NCBI GenBank assembly: GCA_965153455.1
Contig: OZ234503.1
Location: 5,766,001-5,830,000, forward strand
From: Sphagnum compactum
Taxonomy: Eukaryota; Bryophyta; Sphagnopsida; Sphagnales
Direction: 5' to 3'
Length of the DNA: 64,000 nt
In this document: piece after piece, positions 1 through 10,800 of the stretch
Numbering within the stretch: position 1 is the stretch's first letter
Layout of the letters: the number at the start of each line of letters is the position of its first letter
Made by a program: the position numbers and the translations under genes
The notes under the pieces: model-generated
Told to the model about the DNA's origin: nothing
What the model saw: the letters and a program-made list of their open reading frames with translations, nothing else
The model's database searches: none

Positions 1-2460
1 ATGGCAAGTTCAACATTTTAGTGTTGAATAGTTATTTTATTTTCAAGATTCCACGCTGAAAAAATTTTATTTCCTAATATATATATATCCTTTACAAACT
101 TATTTTTTAGTTCTTTTGAAAATTTCAACATTTCTGAAAATAATATCACTAGGTCAAGGTTGCCAAGGTATTATAATATATATATTGTTGTGACACTTAA
201 CCTCAAGGTTTGTTTATTTGTTTATTTGCTTTTTTTTTTTTTTTTTTTTTTTCAGACTTAAAAAATTAAAAAAACACTAAAATTTCATCAACTTGAAAAT
301 AGTCCTCATTTGGCAGCCCTTCCCATCACAATTGTTTATTAGATCCTTTTATAGATTACATTTCTTGTCACTATAAGAGATCCTTTTATGAAGGCTGTGA
401 ATTTTTTCTTACCAAGTGAGATGCACTATAATTGGACATTTTCAAAAAAGGTTCATGAATTTAATTTGAATCATGGAAGGGTGGCCCATGTCTCTAAAAA
501 ATTTTGATTTCACCCTTGTGATTGTGAGTAATCTCCATCATGTGAATCACTTTTCATGGTTGGAAAAAAAAAATTTTCTGAAAAAAAAACTAAAGAAAAT
601 TGAACTATCAACAAACAACTATAATGCAAAAGCTTCAACACCTTGAAAAGCCTTGAAAAAGAAATAATTAGAGAAAAAAAATGGATCCTTTTTTATTATT
701 GTGTTTAGAGTTTAAGGGGCAATAATGTAAAAAGATGATCCCATTTTATTATTTTGTTTATGGTTTAAGGGGCAATAATTTAGTGGAGAGGGGGGCCAAT
801 ACTTTCCTCCAACTTTGCTTTTTTAAAATTTTTGTATAAACATATCATAAATGAGTGACTAGGAATTTTTGGAACCCATGGGCTGTCACTATTTTCATGG
901 AGCCCACTCAAAGAGGTGCGCTTGAAAAAAATACCCCGAAGAGAACCCAAGTTGAGTTTTTTTTCGAAATCCACCCATAAAATTAAAATTAAGACCGCAA
1001 ATATGTCAGAGATTACTAAAAGCAAACTACCTAGCCCAATCATTATGATCGACCAATCAGAAATAGGGAGCAGCAGTCAGATCATATTTATTACATTCAT
1101 CTCTGGTAAGTGTTAGGCTTTGCTGTGCCTTTCACTAGCCTTGCCAAACTATGCAAGGCTCTGGGGCCAAAAGAAAAAACTTTTGCAGAGCCAAACCGGC
1201 CTGTCTTGAGTGTTCTGCATGAGGTCACATTTCACATTTCATTATCGAAAGTATTAATGTGTAGTTATTAATATGATTTTTTTTGTTCTAATTTTCTCAA
1301 AACAAAAAAAATCAACTCTACAAGTCTTTTTGGGTTTTAGTTTAGTGAAAGAAATTGTCGAAAAACCAAGTGAAAATTCTTTACAATGGAAATTCATTAT
1401 TGAATTTTTACTTATTTGCAATTGTATTGTTTAGGTCAAGATATACTATATATTACTGACAAACTAAAAAACAACTTCTACCACCAATGAAGATTTCATA
1501 TTTGGAAAACTGTGCATGAAATTCACAATAGTAGGTTGTGTATGACTTTAAGTTTGTTAAAAAAACAAGTTTCAAATTATGTTTGAACCATGAACAAATA
1601 AATTCATGTCCCTAATATATCATTTTTTCAAAGCTCAATATCAAATCCCACATAAATAACTTAAAATTTCTTAGTTACAAAAGGATGGCATATGTGACCA
1701 TATGCTACAAAATAGGGTGAGCATCACAAGGATGACACCTTATGCGTAAGGTTCTGTATCTTGATGGGCCTTTTGTTTTGTAGGAACCTCTAGGGACATT
1801 TTGAAAAATGCATTGCTCACTCTATATAGGAAGGTGTTGTTTTTTTTTTTCCCCTATGATATGCTTAGTGTCATTTTTAATTTTTTTCTCATGATACCCT
1901 TTGGGTACACCCACTAAATACCCAAAGGGTATCATGCTAAAATTCGGTATCATGCTAAAATTTTAAAACTTAAAAGAACCGTCATGTGTAAAACACCACC
2001 CTTGGGCTATGAGCATTACCAGAATCCAGCCCGCCCTAATTCCAGTAATGCCCATGGCCGTGGTGTTATGTACACTTATAAAAAAAATGTAGTTGAAATG
2101 AAGTCAAAAACTGCCCTCAAAACTAAAAAGACAGTCCACATAATTTTCTCAAAGAAAAAATAATTTTTTTTTTCCTTGAAAATTTTGCATCTTTTGGCCT
2201 TTTAAATAAGGACCTAAAAAAGAATATTCTTGTTTTAGTACCTATAAATTTTGAGTCACCGAGTCGTGAAAATCCACATAAAAGAAAAGGAAAAAGAAAA
2301 GAAAAGAAAAGAAAAGAAAAACGTTGTCGACTCCATCATCATCGTTTGAAAGAAACCAAAAAGAATAAAAGATAAAAGAAAAAGGGCACAAAAAGAAAGA
2401 AAAGAAAAAGTACCCCTTTTACTATACCGTACGTATAGCAAAACGTCGGTACTAACTACT
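1..2460. other. AT-rich intergenic spacer
   Basis: Very AT-rich sequence with long A and T runs, for example the T-run near 230-253. I see no open frame with family resemblance and no gene-like GC rise. It holds a strong hairpin at 1891-1935, listed separately. Around 2005-2062 there is a half-palindromic stretch with GCATTACC and GTAATGCCC that resembles the small palindromic elements further right. Short frames at 780-1116 and 2256-2441 look like chance. Confidence 0.6.
1891..1935. repeat. 17-bp perfect hairpin
   Basis: Arms 1891-1907 and 1919-1935 are exact reverse complements (ATGATACCCTTTGGGTA and its complement) around an 11-base loop. Each arm is itself nearly palindromic (TACCC-TTT-GGGTA). 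The right arm runs into a short direct repeat, GGTATCATGCTAAAATT, seen twice near 1927-1963. It could be the core of a small inverted-repeat element. I see no flanking target duplication. Confidence 0.75.
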
Positions 2461-2885
2461 AACTAGTTTGGTCGTAGTAAGTTACGACCAGAGTGATTCA
2501 TCCAGTAGACCATCATCCCGTGGATGTCCATTATGACTCAGTTGTGGATGAACGCTCAACTGACTGGTTACCTAATAGTTAATATACCTGGTTTTACCTT
2601 GGTAACCCAGTCTGTAAGAGGTAGGTCCTATCTATAGGTAGGTAGATACGTAACTAGGGTAATGGCGACTACTAGGTATGTAGATAGTTTGTAGAAGGTA
2701 TACTAAACCTTTGCGTTGTTTTCACTACCTACCTTGGCGGTAGGTTGGTAGGTAGTAAATGAAGCAACTGAGCAGCTCACAACCATGGTTAGCTAGCTAG
2801 GGAAGTACTGGAACCCAACAGAAAACTAATCACTTTCCATCCATCCATCCTACACGAAGCGGGTGTCCAGGAAAGCAACAAAGCA
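2461..2885. other. GGTA/CTAC-rich upstream region of the GATA gene
   Basis: Many GGTAGGTAG-type tetranucleotide stretches, a TAGCTAGCTAG run, and a small hairpin at 2469-2490 (TGGTCGTA and TACGACCA around six bases). It lies just before the pyrimidine-rich leader of the gene to the right, so it may include that promoter. No TATA box stands out. Confidence 0.4.
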
Positions 2886-2918
2886 GCCATGGCGATGGCG
2901 ACGGAGTTCTCTCTCCCC

Positions 2919-2942
2919 TCTCTCTCTCTCTCTCTCTCTCTC
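2919..2942 (+). repeat. (CT)n microsatellite in the leader
   Basis: An almost pure TC dinucleotide run. Pyrimidine-rich tracts like this are common near plant transcription starts and 5' leaders, which fits its place ahead of the first coding exon at 4385. Confidence 0.7.
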
Positions 2943-3240
2943 CGCTCTCGTTCTTCTTCTTGTATGCGCGCTCTGCTCTGCCATTTGTTCCGCAGGATTT
3001 CTCGTTACTATTGCATTCCCGTGAGCGAAATCCGTGCTGTCTTTTTTTTTCTTGAGTTAATCGTGGCCATTGTTTTTCTTTAGCTTTTCCTCGCTGGAGC
3101 GATTTTCCGCAATACAGACAGTCAGGTACACACCTCTTCTCTTCCGTCCTTCTTCTGATTCTTCTTTCTCTACTGCACACAGTCTCTCTGTCTCTGTCTC
3201 TGTGCCTCTGTCTCTGTTTTTTAAAAAAATTATAAAAAAA

Positions 3241-3407
3241 ATTGTCTTTTCTTCTGCTTTGGCCTGCTTGTTTTTCTCTGCAATTCATCAGGAGGAGTTT
3301 TTACTGTGTCCTTTTAAAAAAAAAAGAAAAATTAAAAATTAAAATGTTGTCTTTTCTTCTGTTTTGGCCTGTTTGTTTTTTGTCTGCAATTCATGAGGAG
3401 TTTTTTA
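3241..3407 (+). repeat. Direct duplication in the GATA leader
   Basis: About 60 bases beginning TTGTCTTTTCTTCTG and ending around GAGGAGTTTT occur at roughly 3241-3302 and again at 3346-3407. The copies are separated by an A-rich stretch. The copies differ at a few positions. Its place upstream of the coding exons suggests a duplicated leader or leader-intron segment. Confidence 0.6.
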
Positions 3408-4384
3408 GGGGGGATTAGAAAGGATGTGTTTCGGGGGTTTTGATGTATTGTGTGCTCCACTCCAATGCTTCATAGTTTCATCGATTTCGTGGGGATGATG
3501 TGCTGGGAATTTAGGGAAGAATTTAGGGGGGCGGGGTGGGAAGTGAACCAGGGAGTCAATTGCGAAGTTGTGTTGTGTGTACCTTGCAAGATACTGCGGA
3601 TTTTGTGGTCAAGAGTTACAGTCATGCCTGATGAGCAGTGTGGCAAATCAAGACGTTTAGGATGTGCATCACATGGATTGGATGGTTCCAGGTGCTTGTA
3701 ATATCCATGTATGGTTATGTGATGTCCAGAGTAAATGGGCCAAGTAATAACCCTTTCTTCAAAGACAAGATTTCTAGGTAGATGTGCAAGAATGGATTGG
3801 CAAAAAAATTGAGTTAAGAAAATTCAATTAGTGCTGTGGTTGTTATGATTAAGTTTTTTTTCAACATTGTCTTTATGTCAAGAAGGGTTCTCAACATTCT
3901 GACAACTCAAGTCTTTTGACCTTGGAAGAGGTGCTCGGCGGACTGTGGCTGTTGTTTTTGGCTCTTCTAGGACTTTTTAAAGTATGACCCGAGGAAAGAA
4001 AATGCCCCACACGCAAGTCTTGTCTTGAATCCCCATCAATCTCTTGAACCAGGAGGACATCATGAGGTATGGTTTGGCAAGGTGATAATTTCTGTAGTTG
4101 AGAGATTTTATGTAGTCTTCTGTAGGTGATATTTTTTCCCTCAATGGTGCGCAGCAGGATCAAATGGTCAGACAATTTTGGGGAAGATGGCCATCCTTTT
4201 GACACAAGCGAATTTAGCAGGCACCAAGATGCTACTTTTCTTCAGGGTGAAACTTGGTGCATCAGCAACATGTTCCTTTAGGCCCAAAGTGTAATTTTTT
4301 TGACAGGAGGTGAGTATTTGAGTGTTGAGAGCAGACAGGCACAGGAGGCAGATTGTTGGTTTCTGTAAGGAGACAATTTGTGGG

Positions 4385-6878
4385 ATGTCAGATACAGATC
4401 ACCTTGCACATACCCAACCCTTACATGGACATCAAATAGGGCTACACCCACACAATGTAACCCATGGCATAGATCTGGGAAATCCTCAAGGGCATCACTC
4501 CCATGGGTATGATGTGTATGGTCATGCACAACCTAATGCAGATGCCACAGCAGAGACTCAAGCCCACAGCAAGGCACAGGCCGACTCAGATAGGGGGCAT
4601 GGACAGCATGTACATGATGGACATGGAATGCATCACGGTCACGAGAATGGAGCTGGAACACATGAGCATGATGATGACCCTGTTGATGAAGAAGGGTTGG
4701 ATGAAGCTGTGATGCATTCTGATGGAGGTCCAGAGGAGGGGCCTCCCCAGCCTCTTTCTGTGCGTTCTCAACGCTCCACACAGCTCACTCTTTCTTATCA
4801 GAGTGAAGTATATGTGTTCGACACAGTTCCTCCTGAGAAGGTAATGACTGTCCTAATGAAAGTAAACTGTAAGGTCTTTCTTGTGGGCTGTACAGATTGG
4901 CAGTATAATTGGAAACAAGGAGTTGCATAAATTCTGAGACAAAAGGTGTTCCATGTTTGGTGAAGCAGGTTCAAGCTGTGCTACTTTTACTGGGAGGCCG
5001 TGAGATTCCACCTGGCATGTCAGGTGCCAATATGTCCTACCACCATCATCACAAGGTGCAGCAAACTTTTCATCCTTCTTTGGGGTGGTTTGGAAGATGG
5101 AGAGAAATTGCATTACTTTGGACATGCACAAAGGTTTCAAGTATGGAAGCATGACATAAGTGGTGTATTGGTTTGGGAGCAGGGACTCTCAGAGCTTCCT
5201 GCACGCATGGACATGCCACACAGGCTAGCATCTCTGACAAGATTCCGTGAGAAGCGCAAGGAGCGCTGCTTTGATAAAAAGATCCGCTACACTGTGCGTG
5301 CAGAGGTTGCCCAAAGGTAGTCACTTTTACAAAATGCGATTTTTGAGAAAACTGGGAGAATATCTTGGTCTGTATTCAGCTAAGAACGATGAAGGTGAGG
5401 AAAGGGGGAGAACTGATCAGATTAGCCTATTTGTGGATGCATATGCAGGATGCAGCGCAAGAAGGGTCAATTTGCATCGGCACAAGCTCTGGGTGGGGAG
5501 GCTGGAGCTGTTGCTAATTGGGCTGGCACTGCAGTTCCTGCTCAGGGTGCAGGCCCTGTGAGCATGCAGGCAGAAGTTATGTATGTGCTGTCTTTATGTT
5601 ATTCCATTTTGGTCTTGAGTTAGAGCTACCATTCAGAGTGTCCCTATAATCAAGATTCTCTTGAATGTTCCAAAGGTTCCAGTTAGTGATCTGCAGGAGT
5701 CAGGAGACTTTTACAGATATTTTGGATGTTAGAAATATGTTGAGGAGGCTACTGTGGACTTGCTGACTGCTGAAGTTCAGAAGATGTCAGTCTTATAGTT
5801 GGAAAGCCTCTTCTGCAGAAGAGAATTTGGGCTTGAATAGGATGTTTAGGGGTGCTGACATTAGACTCTCTTGATGGGACAGGTGTGTGCATTGTGGTAT
5901 AGGGGAGAAGTTGACCCCAATGATGCGCCGAGGACCATCAGGACCACGAACCTTGTGTAATGCATGTGGCTTAATGTGGGCCAATAAGGTGAGGTCTATG
6001 TCTGAGTCCTGAATGGCTTTACTGTTTTCACTCCATCTCTGAAAGAGAGAGTTTCATATAATCTTTAGCTGAAATGTGGAATGTACTTCATTTCTGTGTT
6101 TCTATGCATGGTTTGGGTTGCAGGGGTTGCTGAGAGACCTGTCAAAGAACATTCCAGCTTCACTAGTGACCCAGCAGCCACAGATACTTCAACAACAAGA
6201 AGTAAGCTTCTCTTCTGCCTTGTCTAAGTCATGTTCATGCTGTACCTGTTTAGCTTCTATGCAGTTTTATTTCAGATCAGTTGTCATGTCCAGCTTGTAC
6301 TGATGGCTTATGTTCATCTTTTGTTCAACGTGCAGGTATAGTGGGGTCTGGCCTACACTGAGTAGGGGTAGTATATGCAGTGTCTGTGATCAGGGAATAG
6401 GGTCTATTTTACATTGCAGACAGTGTGGGTGAGTTTGGCAGCATTATCTCCCTCCTTTTTTGCATCTATGAGGCTGTGGTCGAAAGCAGGACTCTGATAG
6501 TTCATAGTCTTCCACCATCTTCTACATGCTGTTTTGTAGAGAGATGGCAAAATTAGATACTTGGAGTTCAATGTATGCACGTCCGGCTGATTTGACACCT
6601 TGTTGGATTGACTCTGGATGCTACAGATCATTCAGCAGCAACAGGAGCAGATATCCACATTGCAACAGGTGTTAGATGGCTCTCTTCAACCTGTGGGTGA
6701 CCTTTCCTCATCATCATGTCCATTTTGAACAAAACTATCGAGACCCACTTAAAACTATGCTGTGTACTTCTATGTATCGGTCTGATGTTAGCACGGCAAA
6801 TCAGGCATGCAGCAAATGTGTGCACCGTTTGCAGCAATAACCAAGAATGATGCAAGTTTGTATTTTACTGTCATTTGA
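4385..6878 (+). CDS. TIFY-CCT-GATA zinc finger transcription factor (ZIM/ZML type)
   Basis: Nuclear transcription factor of the plant ZIM/ZML group. Coding exons read as 4385-4840, 4969-5055, 5183-5316, 5449-5580, 5883-5988, 6124-6201 and 6627-6668, all with GT-AG borders and matching phases. A last exon from about 6813 to a stop at 6878 is tentative. In order: a His-rich N-terminus (about 20 His in the first 95 residues), an acidic stretch, a TIFY domain split by the first intron ([19 protein letters not shown] then [10 protein letters not shown]), a CCT domain ([20 protein letters not shown]), then a GATA finger C-x2-C-x20-C-x2-C ending [13 protein letters not shown] Gln-rich tail follows. 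I chose the ATG at 4385 because it follows a likely leader; an in-frame TTG-led extension exists upstream. Domain order is that of the family. The His-rich N-terminus is the odd part. The 3' end is uncertain. Confidence 0.9.
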
Positions 6879-7867
6879 GTTGGTTGAAATGTTGGATCAG
6901 GTTGATGACAACACAAAATGTGTGAGAAGTGGTTTGTCTGGTCATAGGAACCAAGCATGTTGCTATTTGGATTCTAGTTTAAAAGTTCCTGGAAGCCAGT
7001 AAGACGTACCAGATATGGACTTTGACTGAGGGCTGAAGATCATGTGCAGAATGAGTTGCAGCAGGGAAATCAAGATGCACGACATGAAAAGGGCAAATGA
7101 GCGATGGAAAATGTGGTGACTGCTGTCAGATAACTCGTTTTCTTCACTCTTCATAACAATTTGGACAACAGGTCCTTTCTACATTTATTCACTCTCAGCA
7201 ATTTGAGTTTAGTGCCAGTCAGCTGATTCAAACTAATAGGTGCTAAACTAGCTGCCCTTACAAAGTCCTCAAGCATAAGCAGTTATGAGGCTCTTCTTCA
7301 GTTGGAAGGCACTGCTTTATGCAAGCAGAAGTGTGACAGACACATCAGGTCATAACTCGAGGTGACATTTGTCATAATTGCAGCTATGCACTAGGCCTTG
7401 CAACATCTATCTTCTGCTCTTTGGTCTGGGATTAGTCAATGGCTAAATCTGAGATTAGAATTAGCATCTATTGTTCTAGAAGGACAAATGAACCGCCCAG
7501 GATTGGTTCTTTCAGTTCACTTAGTGTCTCCCCTCCACCCTTGTTTCTGAGCAGCTGTAGATGTCCAAATTTTCAGGATCCTGGTACCTCTGCCATGTTT
7601 CAGTTATTATCTCACTTGGTCATGAACGTCATAGGTGACTTACAACTGGAGCAGCTGTAGATGTCCAAATTTCAGGATCCTGGTACTTCTGCCATGTTTC
7701 AGTTATTATCTCACTTGGTCACAAACGTCATAGGTGACTTACAACTATCCAGATGTATGCAGGTCCACTGTTTTGTGTCCTTGTCGTAGTCTGTTAGACA
7801 GATTCAAAAGGACACGCATCCCATGTTCATCGGATTCCTCTGCTCCATTTCTGTCAGTCTTCTTCCC
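6879..7867. other. Short spacer between convergent genes
   Basis: Separates the 3' end of the GATA gene from the stop codon of CFAP57, so it should hold both 3' untranslated regions. It contains a 100-bp tandem duplication, listed separately. I see no further gene. Confidence 0.5.
7551..7746. repeat. Two tandem copies of a 100-bp unit
   Basis: A unit starting GCAGCTGTAGATGTCCAAAT begins at 7551 and again at 7651. The second copy runs to about 7746 and differs by a few substitutions and a one-base gap. It sits between two convergent genes, probably in or near their 3' untranslated regions. The near identity suggests a recent duplication. Confidence 0.8.
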
Positions 7868-10800
7868 CTATGAACTTTCTTCATCGTCCTCGATGGCAGT
7901 GCCATCAGCTATCACCTCAGCGGTGGTGCCTGGCATACCCTTTTGGTGGAAATTGAGCTCCTGTCCAACATCAAGGCCTAGAGGATCTAATGAGGTCATG
8001 TGCATTGGAGCATCGGTTTGGTCGGCTACTAGTTCCTCCAGGAACTGAATACGCACGTTGCTATTTGACAATTGCTCTTGCAGATCTGCGACTTGTGCTC
8101 GCAATTTAATTGTCTCTTGTATGTGTGTTGCCATGACCACAGACTTTCTAGTCTCCACAGAATGTCTCTTCACTTCCTCAACTCTAGGCTTGACCTTTGG
8201 GACAGTTATGGATCGGAAGCGAACTTCTCGTCGTAGGTCATTTGACTCCTTGATGAGCATCACATTTTCTTGCATCAACCGTAAGTTGTTGCGGTGGTGT
8301 TTCTCCATTTGCTTCTTCACAATATGTTGCAACCCTTTTACCTGCCAGTTGACATACCCAGGCTTTCAGCTTCAATCCCATGCAAGTTGATCAAAGTTGC
8401 TTCCAAAGAATTGCAATATGTAGGCAGTAACATGGATTAATGTATCCTTCTTCATTTTACTTTTTGGTGTGTCGTACCTTTCGTTCCAGCATGTCCCGTT
8501 GACGGAAACTTTCCTTTTGCAAAGGAATATCAACTTCGGCAATATTGATTTTGTCAGCAACATACTTCTCATACAACTCCAAACATGCTTTCTGTAAGGC
8601 TCGAGGATCCTGCGGTTGACATCATAATTTCAGTCTTCATTTTTCTCTTCTTCCTAAGATGACAACCTTCTAACTGAACAAATGACAATTTTTCATTTCC
8701 CCGAACCACATACCTCTATTTATAAGATGATCACAGAAAACAAAAGTACCTCCATATGCTGTGCAAGTTCATAGTAGTCAAGTTGGAACCGCTTCATGAT
8801 GCCTTCTTGCTTGACATTGGCACTAGTGAGCCGTCGTTTGTCATGAATTGCTGTATTCAACTTTGCTTTCATTCTTGTCATTGTCACCTCCTTGCTCTGA
8901 GCATGTTCATGATTCCTGTTTGACATATGATCCACACTTGTCAACTAATAAACTTTCAAATCCAATGAAACCAATTTTCAATATATGCTTCAGTTGTTCT
9001 TGACCAATGCTTGGAATAGAACACTTCCATCTTTGTTTCCTGAGAAAATATGCTAAGGATCGTTGCCACTAAAAGGCATTTGAGAGACATCATGAAAAGA
9101 TGAAACCTCATCAGCTCTTTTTCCATTCTGTGCATCCGCTCCTTGCAGTGCCTGGCTTCAAGCTGACTGGGCTCTATTTTGTTCAGGAGATCCTTCACTT
9201 TGAAGTCAAGGACATACTTAAATTTCTCCAGCTCCTGTTTTCCCAAATGTGAAGGATGTGAAATCATCATGGTAGTTTGAATTCTGCACCTTGTTGTGTT
9301 GAGTTTGCTGTGGGATTTAGAGGATATAACTTAACTTGGTCATACACAAACAAGGGGCTGTTTGGTTGACAGATGCATCCTTCCAAGAGAAGCTCAAGGT
9401 AAAAATAGCAGGATCTGAAGTTGAAAATTCTATACCTGATTTGTTCGTTTGAGATCATAAATCCGCAGATCCTTCTCATCAATTGTGTCCTCTCTGTCAT
9501 ACATATCTTTCTGCAATGTCCTGAATCATCATGAAGCAAATGTCAAATCAGGGCAGTCAGGATACGAACATAAATGTGACTGCATAGTGCCTTCATTTCG
9601 AGTCAGTGCTGTGCTAGGCCCCATGTGCCAAAAAACAAAGCAGAGCAGGCTCATACCGAATGTCACGTTCACAGCAGCTAATGATGTCATACAGCTCCTT
9701 CTTTTGGTCACTCATCTCCTTCAAATCATCTTGAGCCATATCAAGGTCCCGCTGGAATTCAAGGAACTTCTTTTTCAAAATGCCATTTTCCCCCATAACT
9801 TGACGGACTGTGCTATTGGCTTGGTCAAGCAGTTTCTCATACCTGTATATAGCCTCCAATCCCATACCCAGCATTCACTATCATCTCTTCACATACATTG
9901 CAGTGAATAATCAGTGAACACAGGACTGCTCACATACTGCTCATCTTGTGAACACCCTGTCACAACTGCAGATACAGCAAGTTAAGGTGTGAATGGAAAT
10001 GAAACCACAAAGAACATCAACTTACTCAGCTTTCTGCTGTTCAATCTCAGTGTCAGTATCATCCTCCTGCTGCTTCCTAACCTCTGCAAAATCAAGGTGG
10101 AGCTGCTCCTTATCTGTGTACAGGTTCTTAATTACCACCTCCTGGTCCTCTAGCTTTACTTCATAGGCCTCTATAAGCTCCTGTTGCACTCAATGTCAGC
10201 GACTGAGCATATTTGAGAATTTCCAATCTTGCTATGCAAATTAAATAGCACAGCACATAATGAGTGACCTATCCTGGGTACCTGAAGAGCACGCTCATGT
10301 GCCATGTTCATTGTTGCCATGCGCTGGACCCAGCTTGCTGCCTCAACTTCCTTTGACCGTTTTAGTTCTTGAAACCTGTATAGACATATGAATCATACAT
10401 CTGAGTTTCAGAAAATGATAGACTGGGAGTTTTGATACTTGTAGAGGTCTCAAATTTTTTGTTTACAAAACTCATTACACTACTACAGAATGGAAAGAAA
10501 TTCACCTGGCATCTTCTACTAGCATCTTTTTAACATACGCTTCCTCCATGTGCTTCTGGTGCTCAGCATGGTTCTCCTCTGTCTCTATCTGTTTCTTCTG
10601 CAGCTTCAACTCCTGCAGGCCTTATCCCCTTCCTCCTCAGTGGAATATGACTGCAACTCAAAAGGGTGGCTGGTGCAACACAAGCAAATAACCTTGAATA
10701 CTCTCAATGTGACATTGAACAGAAGATCAGGAAAAGGACCGTTTCATTCTTATCCATGAAAAGCTCTTGATGCTTCACACGAGCATCTTCCAGATTTAGG

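Noticed and set aside
2830-3288. Minus-strand 152-codon frame opposite the GATA leader
   Set aside because: Arg/Glu-rich text comes from the purine complement of the CT-rich leader; no family resemblance.
3891-4205. Minus-strand 104-codon frame upstream of the GATA coding exon
   Set aside because: Lies over the leader region of a confident plus-strand gene and shows no domain.
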